Assembly (NCBI GenBank): GCA_964413535.1
Contig: CAYPTB010000022.1
Location: forward strand, 1 to 63,435
DNA length: 63,435 nucleotides
DNA from: CAYPTB01 sp964413535
GTDB lineage: Bacteria; Planctomycetota; UBA1135; GCA-002686595
Reading direction: 5' to 3'
Part shown: positions 1-8,267 of the stretch, piece after piece
How the letters are laid out: the number at the start of each line of letters is the position of its first letter
Numbering within the stretch: position 1 is the stretch's first letter
Position numbers and translations under genes: made by a program
The notes under the pieces: generated by a model
The model's database searches: none
Seen by the model: only the letters and a program-made list of their open reading frames with translations
What the model was told of the DNA's origin: nothing

Positions 1-383
1 TCGATGCGGCGCTTGAGCTCCTCGAGCGCGTCGCGGTCCAGGCTCTCGTGCTCCACGAGGTGCGCGAGCAGCGGCTTCGCCTCGCCGCCGAACATGCGCT
101 CGACGAAGTCCTGCGTCATCGACGTCGTCGCCGCGTCGCGCGTGAGCCCCGCGCGGTAGAGGTGCGCGCGCGCCGGACCGGGCCGCGAGCGCAGCGCGCC
201 CTTCTCGCACAGGATGCCCATGACGGTCTGCACCGTGGTGTAGGCCGGGCGGCGCCCCGCGCCGCTCCCGAGCACGGAGACCACGTCGCGCACGGTGAGC
301 GCGCGCGGATCCGCCTCCCAGACGACCTGCATGATCTCGAGCTCGAGGTCCGTCAGCCGCTTGGCTCGCTTGCGTCGTGTCAC
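1..383 (-). CDS. BlaI/MecI/CopY-family transcriptional repressor (3' end off the window)
   Basis: Penicillinase-repressor-type winged-helix regulator. The GTG start at 383 is preceded by AGGAGG at 391-396, a 7-nt spacer. The visible protein begins MTRRKRAKRLTDLELEIMQV, the usual N-terminus of BlaI proteins, and continues through the winged-helix core (about residues 10-80, including AYTTVQTVMGILCEKGAL). The dimerisation and protease-sensitive region with FVERMFGG follows. About 127 codons are visible and the family is usually 120-135 residues, so only a few codons are missing. In this family a BlaR1-type sensor protease is often the next gene, which here would lie beyond the left edge. Two palindromes upstream (423-440 and 467-484) are probably its operators, so it is likely autoregulated. 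The family assignment is firm. The target genes are unknown. Confidence 0.9.
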   Translation of the reverse strand, partial: MTRRKRAKRLTDLELEIMQVVWEADPRALTVRDVVSVLGSGAGRRPAYTTVQTVMGILCEKGALRSRPGPARAHLYRAGLTRDAATTSMTQDFVERMFGGEAKPLLAHLVEHESLDRDALEELKRRI

Positions 384-422
384 CCTGGTGCCTCCTCGTG
401 CCGCCCGCGGCGGCTTCGCTAT

Positions 423-440
423 CTACTAAGAGCTTAGGAG
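423..440. promoter_or_regulatory. Probable BlaI operator, proximal site
   Basis: Imperfect dyad with arms CTACTA and TAGGAG around a 6-bp spacer, 40 bp upstream of the repressor start. It matches the distal site at 467-484 in arm length and spacing, with one arm mismatch. Confidence 0.6.
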
Positions 441-466
441 TATCGGACGCGCCGCGGAACTCCGAT

Positions 467-484
467 CTCCTAGAAACTTAGGAG
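467..484. promoter_or_regulatory. Probable BlaI operator, distal site
   Basis: Perfect dyad with arms CTCCTA and TAGGAG around a 6-bp spacer. Its centre is 44 bp from that of the proximal site, about four helical turns, which places two repressor dimers on the same DNA face. The rest of 384-667 holds one copy of the 22-bp dispersed repeat (578-599) and short GGACGTC repeats near 645-670. No gene was seen in it. Confidence 0.6.
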
Positions 485-577
485 TTACACGCCGTCCCGG
501 CCGCGCGGGAACGTACGGCCGCTCGAAGCCGGCACGAGCTCGAAGTTGGCGTCGCCGATCGCCGGGCCTTCCAAACG

Positions 578-599
578 CCAAACTTGTTCGAGCACCAAT
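578..599 (+). repeat. 22-bp dispersed REP-like repeat, copy A
   Basis: Begins CCAAACTTG and ends GCACCAAT. It aligns without gaps to copies at 5052-5073 and 5495-5516. Those two lie beside a REP-associated transposase, so this copy is probably a dispersed relic of the same element. Confidence 0.55.
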
Positions 600-667
600 C
601 TTTGGAACTCAGCGACCCCCTAGCAGTCGTCAGTGCTTCTTGGCGGACGTCAGCGGACGTCTGGACG

Positions 668-1624
668 TCAGTGCTCCGCGCCGTCGCCGAGCACGGCCAC
701 GAGCTTCGCCGTGTCGAGGCTCCCGCCCGTGACGGGGCAGACGCAGCGCCCGCGCTCGCCGGCCGGCAGCGCCAGGGCGGCCGCGACGGCCAGCGCGCCG
801 GCGCCCTCCGCCACCAGGTGGCTCCGCTCGACGAGCGCGCGCATGGCGGCCTTCACCTGCTCCTCGCTCACGAGCACGACGTCGTCCACGAGCGCCGAGA
901 GGAGCGGGAGCATCTCGTCCGTGATGTACGGCACGGCCACGCCGTCGCAGATCGTGTCGCACGGAACGTCGACGCGCTTCCCCGCGGCGCGCGCGGCGTG
1001 GAACGACGGACAGCCCGCGGGTTCGACGCCGACGATGCGCACCTGTGGCGCGAGCGCGCGCAACGCGCTCCCGACGCCGCCGAGCAAGCCGCCGCCGCCG
1101 ACGGGCAGGAACACCGTCTCGACGTCCGGCCGATCCTCGAGGATCTCGAACGCCATCGAGCCGTGGCCGAGCAACACGTCGCGGTCCGTCCACGGGTGCA
1201 CGAAGGCCCACGCTTCGCGCTCGTACAGGCGCTCGTCGAGGTAGCGGAAGAGCTCGGCCCTGGGCACGAGCACCGCCGTGCCGCCCAAGCGCTCGAACGC
1301 CTCGATCTTCGCGCGCGGCGCGTTCTCCGGCATGAGGCTTCGCGCCGCGACGCCGAAGCGCCGTGCGCTGAAGGCCAACGCCTTCGCCGTGTTGCCCGCG
1401 CTGACCGTGCCGACCCCGCGCGCGCGGCGCGCAGCCTCCATGCGCGCGACGGCGTGGAACACGCCGCGCAGCTTGAACGAGCCCGACGGCTGCAGCGTCT
1501 CGGGCTTCAGCCAGACGCCCTCGGCGCCGGGCAGTGCCACGAGCGGCGTGCGCACCGCGACCTCGCGGACGATCTCGCGCGCGCGCGTGAACTCCGCCAG
1601 CGGAGGCATCGTGACGGCTTGCAT
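668..1624 (-). CDS. Threonine dehydratase-like PLP enzyme (fold type II)
   Basis: Cytosolic pyridoxal-phosphate ammonia-lyase of the serine/threonine dehydratase group. The PLP lysine is K51 in SGSFKLRG, the substrate loop is SAGNTAKA near residues 76-81, and the phosphate-binding glycine loop is GGGG at 176-179. At 318 residues it is a catalytic domain only, without the C-terminal ACT domain of biosynthetic IlvA, so a catabolic role is more likely. The ATG at 1624 has no clear ribosome-binding site, and the ATG five codons later is an alternative start. It is divergent from an ornithine cyclodeaminase-family gene, and a second dehydratase follows that gene. Substrates such as threonine, serine or 3-hydroxyaspartate cannot be separated by reading. 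Confidence 0.85.
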   Translation of the reverse strand: MQAVTMPPLAEFTRAREIVREVAVRTPLVALPGAEGVWLKPETLQPSGSFKLRGVFHAVARMEAARRARGVGTVSAGNTAKALAFSARRFGVAARSLMPENAPRAKIEAFERLGGTAVLVPRAELFRYLDERLYEREAWAFVHPWTDRDVLLGHGSMAFEILEDRPDVETVFLPVGGGGLLGGVGSALRALAPQVRIVGVEPAGCPSFHAARAAGKRVDVPCDTICDGVAVPYITDEMLPLLSALVDDVVLVSEEQVKAAMRALVERSHLVAEGAGALAVAAALALPAGERGRCVCPVTGGSLDTAKLVAVLGDGAEH

Positions 1625-1758
1625 GAGGGGATGCGCGCTCTGGGAGGTAGGGAACGGGAACCGAGACGCCGCGCACGGCGCGGGCGCGGTCGGAGTCTAC
1701 GGGGGCAAGGGCCGTCGAGCTCCTCCCCGCGTGCGCTAGGCGCAGCGGGGGGTCGCGC

Positions 1759-1803
1759 GTGCGCGAGCCGTCCGTGCACGAGCCACACGTGCGCGAGCCT
1801 TCG
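1759..1803. repeat. Three 15-bp direct repeats in the divergent promoter region
   Basis: Three contiguous 15-bp units (1759-1773, 1774-1788, 1789-1803) share the core GTGC-C/G-CGAGCC at the same register. They sit 77 bp before the start of the downstream gene, between two divergent amino-acid metabolism genes. They could be a regulator-binding array or slipped-strand repeats. No regulator is encoded alongside. Confidence 0.5.
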
Positions 1804-1879
1804 GGGCGCGCTACCGTCCTCGGCCGCCGCAGAGCCCCGACACCCAGGAAGGGCGAGCGAGGCGGCCCTGAGCTCGACG

Positions 1880-2875
1880 ATGGCCCTCGTCCTCTCGCAA
1901 GCGGACATCCGCCGCCTCCTTCCGATGGATGCGTGCATGGAGGCGGTGGCGGCGGCGCTGGTCGAGCTGTCGCTCGGCGCGGCCCAGAATCCGCTGCGCA
2001 CGGCGATGCTCCTCCCGGACCGATCGGGTTTGCTCGGGATGATGCCCGGGCGCACCGCACAGCCGCGCACGCTCGGCCTCAAGGTCATCGCGCTCGTGCA
2101 CGGAAACCACGGGACGGAGCTCGACGCGCACCAGGGCGTGGTCGTCCTGTTCGACCCCGAGCGCGGCTTCCCCAGCGCCGTGCTCGAGGCGAGCGAGCTC
2201 ACGGCGATCCGCACGGCCGCGGCGAGCGGCGTGGCGACGCGCGCGCTCGCGCGCGAGGACGCCCGCGTGCTCGCGCTGCTCGGCTCGGGCGTGCAGGCCC
2301 GCTCGCACCTCGAGGCGATGCTCGTCGCGCGGCCGTCGCTCGAGCACGTGCGCGTGTACAGCCCGCGGCGCGAGCGGCGCGAGGAGTTCGCGCGCCTCGC
2401 AGACGCGCGCGTGTCGTGCTCGGTCGAAGCCGTGCCGAGCGCGCGCGAGGCGGTTCTCGGCGCCGACGTCGTGTGCACGACGACCACCGCGCGCGAGCCG
2501 GTGCTCCTCGGGGAGTGGCTCGCGCCGGGAACGCACGTCAACGCAGTCGGAGCTTGCACGCGCAACACCCGCGAGCTCGACGGCGCCGCCGTGGCTCGCG
2601 CGCGCCTCTTCGCGGATTCGCTCGTGTCGCTCCAGAGCGAGGCCGGCGACTTCCTCCTCGCGCGCGCGGAGGGTTCGATCGGCGACGAGCACGAGGCCTT
2701 CGAGCTCGGCGCGGTGCTCGCGGGCCGCAGCGCGGGCCGGCGCTCGCCCGAGGAGATCACGCTCTACGAGTCGCTCGGTATCGCGGTGCTGGATCTCGCC
2801 GCGGGGGAGCTCGTCGTGCGCCGGGCGCGCGCGGAGGGCGTGGGCCACGAGGTCGACCTCGCGGGGCGCGCTTGA
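1880..2875 (+). CDS. Ornithine cyclodeaminase / mu-crystallin family oxidoreductase
   Basis: Cytosolic NAD(P)-dependent enzyme of the family that includes ornithine cyclodeaminase, alanine dehydrogenase, ketimine reductases, EutC and iminosuccinate reductase. The protein has 331 residues, normal for the family. The Rossmann motif LALLGSGVQARSHLEA is near residues 131-146, a conserved lysine lies in LGLKVI (K68), and the NAVGACTRNTREL segment sits near residue 225. The ATG at 1880 begins MALVLSQADIRRLLPM, the typical family N-terminus. It is followed almost directly by a second dehydratase, so the two are probably one operon. A dehydratase beside this family occurs in ectoine breakdown (EutB/EutC) and in the beta-hydroxyaspartate cycle (BhcB/BhcD), but the other genes of those pathways are not in this window. 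Confidence 0.85.
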   Translation: MALVLSQADIRRLLPMDACMEAVAAALVELSLGAAQNPLRTAMLLPDRSGLLGMMPGRTAQPRTLGLKVIALVHGNHGTELDAHQGVVVLFDPERGFPSAVLEASELTAIRTAAASGVATRALAREDARVLALLGSGVQARSHLEAMLVARPSLEHVRVYSPRRERREEFARLADARVSCSVEAVPSAREAVLGADVVCTTTTAREPVLLGEWLAPGTHVNAVGACTRNTRELDGAAVARARLFADSLVSLQSEAGDFLLARAEGSIGDEHEAFELGAVLAGRSAGRRSPEEITLYESLGIAVLDLAAGELVVRRARAEGVGHEVDLAGRA

Positions 2876-2877
2876 GC

Positions 2878-3927
2878 GTGGAGCCGCTCCATCCCACTCC
2901 CCTCGCGGAGATCCGAGCCGCGCGCGAGCGGCTCGCGGGCCACGTCCTGCGCACGCCGCTCATGCGCCTCGCGCTGGATCTCGGACCGGGCGCCCCGGCG
3001 GAGATCCATCTCAAGCTCGAGAACCTCCAGCCGATCGGCTCCTTCAAGCTGCGCGGCGCGGGGAACGCCATCCTCGCGGCGCTGGAGGCGCGCTCGGCGC
3101 CGCACGATGTGGACTCCGCGCCGCACGACTCGCGCTCCGGGGGACATGCCCCGCACTGGGTGCGTGCCGCGCTCGCGGACGGTGTCACGACCGCCAGCGC
3201 GGGGAACATGGCCCAGGGCGTCGCGTGGCACGCGCGGAGGCTCGGCCTCCCGTGTCGGGTGATCGTGCCCGAGCACGCGCCGCGCGCGAAGCTCGACGCG
3301 ATCGAGCGCCTGGGCGGCGAGATCTTCCCCGTGCCGTTCGACGATTGGTGGCGCGCGCTGCTCGACGGCGGACACGAGAGCTCGCGCGGGCTCTTCGTGC
3401 ACCCCGTCTGCGATCCGCTCGTCGTCGCGGGCAACGGCACGATCGGGCTCGAGATCCTCGAGGACCTGCCCGACGTCGACGCCGTCGTGGTCCCCTACGG
3501 CGGCGGCGGCTTGGCCGCGGGCATCGCGTCGGCCCTGCGCGCGCTCTCGCCGCGCACGCAGGTCTTCGCCGCCGAGGTCTCCACCGCCGCCCCCTTCGCC
3601 GCCGCGCTCGCCGCCGGCAAGCCCGTGGACGTGGCCTACACGCCAAGCTTCGTCGACGGCATCGGCGGCAAGTGCGTGCTCCCGCCCATGTGGCCGATGG
3701 TGCGCGAGCTCCTCGCCGGCTCGCTCCTGGCCGAGCTCGACGAGGTCGCGTCCGCCGTGCGAATGCTCGTCGAGCGCAACCACGTCGTGGCCGAAGGCGC
3801 CGGCGCGACGAGCGTCGCCGCCGCGCTGAAGGGCGGCGCGGGCCGCGGCAAGGTCGTCTGCATCGTCTCGGGCGGCAACCTCGACGCCGCGAAACTCGCG
3901 ACGATCCTGCGCGGCGACACGCCGTGA
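2878..3927 (+). CDS. Second threonine dehydratase-like PLP enzyme
   Basis: Fold type II PLP ammonia-lyase of 349 residues. The PLP lysine is K57 in IGSFKLRG, SAGNMAQG follows as the substrate loop, and GGGG forms the phosphate-binding loop in VVPYGGGGLAAG. The GTG start at 2878 follows the upstream stop by two bases, and a TTG at 2872 overlapping that stop is also possible. Compared with the divergent paralogue it carries a low-complexity insertion of about 20 residues near 75-95, rich in Ser, His and Asp with a repeated SAPHD. It is co-transcribed with the cyclodeaminase-family gene. The two dehydratases are only moderately alike and so are unlikely to be a recent duplication. Confidence 0.85.
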   Translation: MEPLHPTPLAEIRAARERLAGHVLRTPLMRLALDLGPGAPAEIHLKLENLQPIGSFKLRGAGNAILAALEARSAPHDVDSAPHDSRSGGHAPHWVRAALADGVTTASAGNMAQGVAWHARRLGLPCRVIVPEHAPRAKLDAIERLGGEIFPVPFDDWWRALLDGGHESSRGLFVHPVCDPLVVAGNGTIGLEILEDLPDVDAVVVPYGGGGLAAGIASALRALSPRTQVFAAEVSTAAPFAAALAAGKPVDVAYTPSFVDGIGGKCVLPPMWPMVRELLAGSLLAELDEVASAVRMLVERNHVVAEGAGATSVAAALKGGAGRGKVVCIVSGGNLDAAKLATILRGDTP

Positions 3928-4341
3928 GAGCGCGGGACGCGCTGGGCTCGCGGGCGCGGCATCCTGGCCTTGCAAGCATCCTCGCACTCGGCCGAAGTCC
4001 CGCACGAGCTCCCCCGCGAGTTGCCGTCATTCGCGTGTCGTGAACCGCATGGCAGCTCGAGCCAGCTCACACGGCTCGGTCTCTTGGATCGGCAGCGCGA
4101 ATCGAATGTGAGTCGTGCGGAGGGCTCCGGCGATTCCCTTCGAGATCGCGTTCTGACCGCTGGGAGCTTCGTCCCCTCCGCCAAATGGGAATCCCGCTTC
4201 ACCCTGGAGCAGCGTCGCGCTCGTGCGACGCTCCTCATCAGTCAGGAAGTCCGGATCGCTGCACACCCATGGTCGTGCCGACGCACCCCACGGCCTTGCT
4301 CACATGCTTGCTCTGGAAAGACGCGCGCGTCACAGCAGCGG
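3928..4341. other. Intergenic stretch without a firm gene
   Basis: Base composition drops visibly compared with the flanking metabolic genes. Apart from a weak 79-codon frame (4027-4266, minus) no coding or RNA signal was recognised. It forms the left part of the lower-GC patch around the REP-associated transposase. Confidence 0.5.
4027..4266 (-). CDS. Doubtful small hypothetical protein
   Basis: A 79-codon frame beginning MCSDPDFLTDEERR, downstream of the transposase gene on the same strand. There is no recognisable domain, signal peptide or strong ribosome-binding site. It may be a remnant carried with the transposase patch or a chance frame. Confidence 0.2.
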   Translation of the reverse strand: MCSDPDFLTDEERRTSATLLQGEAGFPFGGGDEAPSGQNAISKGIAGALRTTHIRFALPIQETEPCELARAAMRFTTRE

Positions 4342-5022
4342 TCACGGCCTTCGGCCTGGCACCTCTTCCTCCCGCACGAGGCCCCAGTACTTCCAGCCGA
4401 TCCAGAGGAGCCACGTCTTCGCGCGCGCGACGTGCGCGGACGACTCACACGGGCCTTCCATCCCCTCCCAACCGTCGAACGCTCGTCCGGACGCGTACGG
4501 ATCCATTCCCACGAGCCCGATCCCGTGGTGGGCGTGGTTCTTCAGCACGTACACGAGCGCGTTCCGCACCTCGCGTCGCGTGCGCAGGATCCGGTCGTGG
4601 TAGCGATCCGCGAAGACCTTGCCCGTGCGCCCCCAGAGCTTGTTGAGCGCCCTTGCGATGCGGATCGCGAGGCCTTGCAGTGCGCGCGACAACGCACGCC
4701 TCTCCTCCGATTCGACGATCAGGTGCACGTGATTGCTCTGCAGGCTGTAGTGAACGATCCGCGTGCCGAACCTGTCGCACGCCGCGGCGAGGACGCTCTC
4801 CAACACGCGTCGCGTGTGCTTCGTCCTCAAGCTCGCGAGCCCCGAACGCAGCCGCATCGTCACGTGGACAGGGAAGCGTTTCGCCAGCTTTTCGCGCCCG
4901 CCATGCGAAACGAGCGCCCGCCCTCCTTTCGGCTTGCGCCCCGCTCCCGCCCGCGGTCCGCCCCAACTCTGGAACGCGAGAACGCCCTGCTTCGCAGCAC
5001 CCTGTTGTCCTCGTCCACGCAT
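4342..5022 (-). CDS. REP-associated tyrosine transposase (RAYT, Y1_Tnp)
   Basis: Single-strand-specific HUH endonuclease of the IS200-like/TnpA-REP group, which mobilises small palindromic repeats. The HUH motif is H98 and H100 in SNHVHLIVE, and the catalytic tyrosine is probably Y158 in ALVYVLKNH. The N-terminus GGPRAGAGRKPKG is the basic patch usual in this group. Length is 226 residues, within the family range. The ATG at 5022 has AAGGAG about 12 nt upstream. A 22-bp motif lies 30 bp upstream (5052-5073), another at 5495-5516 and a third at 578-599, consistent with its own REP family. The surrounding DNA is less GC-rich than the rest of the window, which suggests acquisition. Confidence 0.88.
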   Translation of the reverse strand: MRGRGQQGAAKQGVLAFQSWGGPRAGAGRKPKGGRALVSHGGREKLAKRFPVHVTMRLRSGLASLRTKHTRRVLESVLAAACDRFGTRIVHYSLQSNHVHLIVESEERRALSRALQGLAIRIARALNKLWGRTGKVFADRYHDRILRTRREVRNALVYVLKNHAHHGIGLVGMDPYASGRAFDGWEGMEGPCESSAHVARAKTWLLWIGWKYWGLVREEEVPGRRP

Positions 5023-5051
5023 CGAGCAACCAACTCCTTCACCTTCCTACA

Positions 5052-5073
5052 CCAAACTTGTTTTGGCACTAAT
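5052..5073 (+). repeat. 22-bp dispersed REP-like repeat, copy B
   Basis: Begins CCAAACTTG and ends GGCACTAAT. The first 15 bases form a small hairpin (CCAAA with TTTGG). It sits 30 bp upstream of the RAYT start. Confidence 0.6.
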
Positions 5074-5494
5074 ATCTAGGACGGAGCGCAGTCCGCCTTG
5101 GTTTCATCCAAAGTCAGCGCTGCGCGCGCGGAAGAGCAACGATCGTCTCCCGTCCGAAGGTCAGAGGCGCGCCCTGCATGGACCGTGGATCCTGACCGAC
5201 GTGACGGTCGAAGTTGCTGACACCGATCGGAGCGAACAGACCGCTGTGCAGGGCGGACTGCTCGAACGCGTTCCGCTGCGACGCAGCATGTGGGCCTCGG
5301 GTTCGCTCAGGACGCGCCACACGCTTCGTCGTGCCCCACGCAGCGTGTACGACTCGTCTCCCGACGGGAGCTCATCGGTTTCCGTAGAGCAGACAGGCGC
5401 TTGCGAGTCTCGTCGTCCATCTCCTTGAAGTACGAATGTCACGTCTCGGATATCGACGGCTGACGATGCGACGTACTCCCTACCTGCTCGACGG

Positions 5495-5516
5495 CCAAAC
5501 TTGATTCGGCACTAAT
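5495..5516 (+). repeat. 22-bp dispersed REP-like repeat, copy C
   Basis: Gapless match to copy B with three differences, in the same orientation, 443 bp away. It begins CCAAACTTG and ends GGCACTAAT. Confidence 0.6.
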
Positions 5517-5788
5517 CGCCAGCGGAAGGACAACCGCCTCTTTCGGTTGCCGAGGAGAGCTGAGTTTGTGCCACAAGCGCGTGTGCCCGCGAATCGTTGC
5601 GTCAGCTGCGGCATGGAGAGGTCAAACGTGTGTGATGTGCGTTTGGCCGCGGGTATCGACATCGTGCAAGGGGTGCACCGCGCTCCGCGATAGGAGAGCG
5701 CACGCTGCTCGGTCGTCTCCGGCGACGCGCTGGCTCTCCGGCGTCGTAGCGTTCGCTCGGCGACGCCGAGGACGCTCCGCCGCCGGGG

Positions 5789-6502
5789 CTACTGCGCCCC
5801 GCTCGCGCCCGCGAGCTCGAGGAAGCGCGCGGCGGCGTGGGGGGCGGCGCCCTGGTCCTCGTGCTTGAAGAAGACGAAGGCTTCGTCCCAGGGTTGCGCG
5901 CGGATCTTCTCGATCCAGGCCGTGAGCGCGGCGTCGTCGTAGTCGGGGCGGCGCAGGCGGAAGTAGCCGAAGCGCGCGGTGGGCGCGATCGCGGGCGCGG
6001 GCAGGTCCTCGGCGTCCGCGATGCACAGCGCGGCGCCGTGCTCGGCGAGCAGCGCGTTCACCTCGGGCGTGAGCCAGGACGCGTGGCGCACTTCGAGCGC
6101 GGCGCGGCAGCCTGCGGGGAGCTCGGACAGGAACGTCGCGAGGCGCGGCGGGTCGGCGCGCAGGTTCGGCGGGAGCTGGAAGAGGATCGGGCCGAGGCGC
6201 TCACCGAGCTCGCACGCGCTCTGCCAGAAGTACGAGACGGATTCCTGCGTGTCGACCAGGCGCGACTGGTGCGTGATGCGCCGCGGCGCCTTGAGCACGA
6301 ACGTGAAGTTCGCGGGCACCTGCTCGCCCCAGCGGCGCACGACCTCGCGTTTGGGACTCCTGTAGAAGGTGTTGTTGATCTCGACCGTCGAGAGACGCTC
6401 GGAATAGAACGCGAGCATCTCGGCCGCGTCGAGGTCCGCCGGGTAGAACGGCCCCTTCCACTCGTCGTAGGCGAAGCCGCTCGTGCCGGCGCGGATCCGC
6501 AT
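5789..6502 (-). CDS. DUF72 (YecE-like) protein
   Basis: Member of the DUF72 TIM-barrel-like family, whose biochemical role is not established. The N-terminus MRIRAGTSGFAYDEWKGPFY and the internal STVEINNTFYRSP, FTFVLKAPRRITH and ILFQLPP motifs are diagnostic. The 237-residue length is normal. The start codon lies two bases after the glnS stop codon, so the gene is the second member of a glnS operon and is probably translationally coupled. No catalytic residues can be assigned with confidence. Confidence 0.9.
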   Translation of the reverse strand: MRIRAGTSGFAYDEWKGPFYPADLDAAEMLAFYSERLSTVEINNTFYRSPKREVVRRWGEQVPANFTFVLKAPRRITHQSRLVDTQESVSYFWQSACELGERLGPILFQLPPNLRADPPRLATFLSELPAGCRAALEVRHASWLTPEVNALLAEHGAALCIADAEDLPAPAIAPTARFGYFRLRRPDYDDAALTAWIEKIRAQPWDEAFVFFKHEDQGAAPHAAARFLELAGASGAQ

Positions 6503-6504
6503 GG

Positions 6505-8241
6505 CTAGCTCGCTCCGGCGGCCTGCTTCTCGGCGATCTTCGCCCACGAGTCGCGCAGCGCGACCGAGCGGTTGAAGACCGGCGCGCCCGGGCGCGAGTC
6601 GAGCGCGTCCGCGCAGAAGTAACCGTGGCGCTCGAACTGGAAGCGCTCGCCGGGCGCGGCGGACAGGAGCGACGGCTCGAGGTAGGCCTCGAGCACCTCG
6701 AGCGAGTTGGGGTTCAGGAGGTCCGTGAAGGCCTTGCCCTCCGGCACGTCCGCCGGATCGGGCACGGCGAACAGGTGATCGTAGAGCCGCACCGGGGCGC
6801 GCCGCGCGTGCCGCGCGCTGACCCAGTGGATCGTGCCGCGCACCTTGCGGCCGTCGGGCGAGTCGCCGCCGCGCGTCTGTGGGTCGAAGGTGCAGCGCAC
6901 CTCGGTCACGTTGCCGGCGGCGTCCGTTTCGAAGCCCGTGCAGATGACGTAGTAGGCGTAGCGCAGCCGCACCTCGGTCCCGGGCGCGAGGCGGAACCAC
7001 TTCTTCGGCGCCTCGGCCTTGAAGTCGTCGGCCTCGATCCAGAGCTCGCGCGAGAACGGCACGGGGCGCGTCCCCATGGACGCGTCCTCGGGGTTGTTCT
7101 GGCACGCGAGCTCCTCGTCGCCCTCGGGGTAGTTCTCGATCACGAGCTTCACGGGGCGCAGCACGGCCATGCGGCGCGGCGCGCGCCGGTTCAGGTCCTC
7201 GCGCAGACTGTTCTCGAGCACGACCATGTCGACCGTGCTGTTGAAGCGCGCCACGCCGATCGTCTCGCAGAAGGCGCGCAGCGCCTCGGGCGTGTAGCCG
7301 CGCCGGCGCAAGCCGGAGAGGGTCGGCATGCGCGGGTCGTCCCAACCAGAGACGAAGCCGCCCTTGACGAGCTCGATCAGCCGGCGCTTGGAGAGCAGCG
7401 TGTAGGTGAGGCCGAGGCGCGCGAACTCGATCTGCTGCGGGCGGTGTGGGAGCTCGAGCTCCGCCAGGAACCAGTCGTAGAGCGGGCGGTGGTTCTCGAA
7501 CTCGAGCGTGCAGATCGAGTGCGTGATGCCCTCCAGCGCGTCGCTCTGCCCGTGCGCCCAGTCGTACATGGGATAGATGCACCACGCGGCGCCGGTGCGG
7601 TGGTGGTGCGCACGGTTGATGCGGTACATGACCGGGTCGCGCAGGTTCATGTTGGGCGAGGCCGGTTCGATCTTCGCGCGCAGCGTGCGCGCGCCGTCCT
7701 CGAACTCGCCCGCCCGCATGCGCCGGAAGAGCTCCAGGTTCTCGGCCGGCGTGCGCGAGCGATAGGGACTCGGCCGCCCCGGCGCAGTCACGGTCCCGCG
7801 GTACTCGCGCGTCTCCTCGGCCGAGAGATCGCACACGAAGGCCGAGCCCTTCTCCACGAGCTTCACGGCAAAGGCGTAGAGCGTCTCGAAGTAGTCCGAG
7901 GCAAAGAAGAGGCGCTCGCCCCAGTCGAAGCCGAGCCAGCGCACGTCGTCCTGGATCGAGCGCACGTACTCGACCTCCTCCGCGCTGGGGTTCGTGTCGT
8001 CGAAGCGCAGGTTGCACGCCCCGCCGAAGCGCGCCGCGAGCCCGAAGTTCAGGCAGATCGCCTTGGCGTGCCCGACGTGCAGGTAGCCGTTCGGCTCGGG
8101 CGGGAAGCGCGTCTGGACGCGGCCGCCGTTCTTCTCCGCCGCGAGGTCGGCCTCGATCCGCGCCGTGATGAAATTCCCCCCGCTCGCGGCGGAGGAAGCG
8201 CTCGGCCCTTCGTCTTCGACCTTGGCGGGACTCTTTCCCAT
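6505..8241 (-). CDS. glnS: Glutaminyl-tRNA synthetase
   Basis: Class I aminoacyl-tRNA synthetase that charges tRNA-Gln with glutamine in the cytosol. The signature FPPEPNGYLHVGHAKAI is near residues 46-62, the KMSKS-equivalent loop reads LLSKRRL, and the C-terminal anticodon-binding barrels follow to a total of 578 residues, close to the family norm. The chosen ATG at 8241 gives MGKSPAKVED. An in-frame upstream start would run into the 44-bp inverted repeat and looks spurious. Its presence implies direct glutaminylation rather than only the GatCAB route. A DUF72 gene follows after two bases. Confidence 0.97.
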   Translation of the reverse strand: MGKSPAKVEDEGPSASSAASGGNFITARIEADLAAEKNGGRVQTRFPPEPNGYLHVGHAKAICLNFGLAARFGGACNLRFDDTNPSAEEVEYVRSIQDDVRWLGFDWGERLFFASDYFETLYAFAVKLVEKGSAFVCDLSAEETREYRGTVTAPGRPSPYRSRTPAENLELFRRMRAGEFEDGARTLRAKIEPASPNMNLRDPVMYRINRAHHHRTGAAWCIYPMYDWAHGQSDALEGITHSICTLEFENHRPLYDWFLAELELPHRPQQIEFARLGLTYTLLSKRRLIELVKGGFVSGWDDPRMPTLSGLRRRGYTPEALRAFCETIGVARFNSTVDMVVLENSLREDLNRRAPRRMAVLRPVKLVIENYPEGDEELACQNNPEDASMGTRPVPFSRELWIEADDFKAEAPKKWFRLAPGTEVRLRYAYYVICTGFETDAAGNVTEVRCTFDPQTRGGDSPDGRKVRGTIHWVSARHARRAPVRLYDHLFAVPDPADVPEGKAFTDLLNPNSLEVLEAYLEPSLLSAAPGERFQFERHGYFCADALDSRPGAPVFNRSVALRDSWAKIAEKQAAGAS

Positions 8242-8267
8242 GGCGGCGGACCATCCTAGTGTCGGGC

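Larger units (their letters stand above)
5023..5788. other. Intergenic region with REP-like repeats
   Basis: This 766-bp stretch holds repeat copies B and C and several short GC-poorer open frames on the minus strand (5114-5442), none with a domain or start signal I could support. After copy C there is a CAACCG / CGGTTG hairpin near 5534-5552. It may contain a decayed gene, but no clear parent was recognised. Confidence 0.5.

Noticed and set aside
615..640. CCTAGCAG sequence as another end of the MITE at 13705
   Set aside because: Only eight bases match the terminal repeat, and no partner end was found.
5114..5442. Small genes between repeat copies B and C
   Set aside because: Overlapping short frames without start signals or domains. 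They may be decay products but are not supportable as genes.
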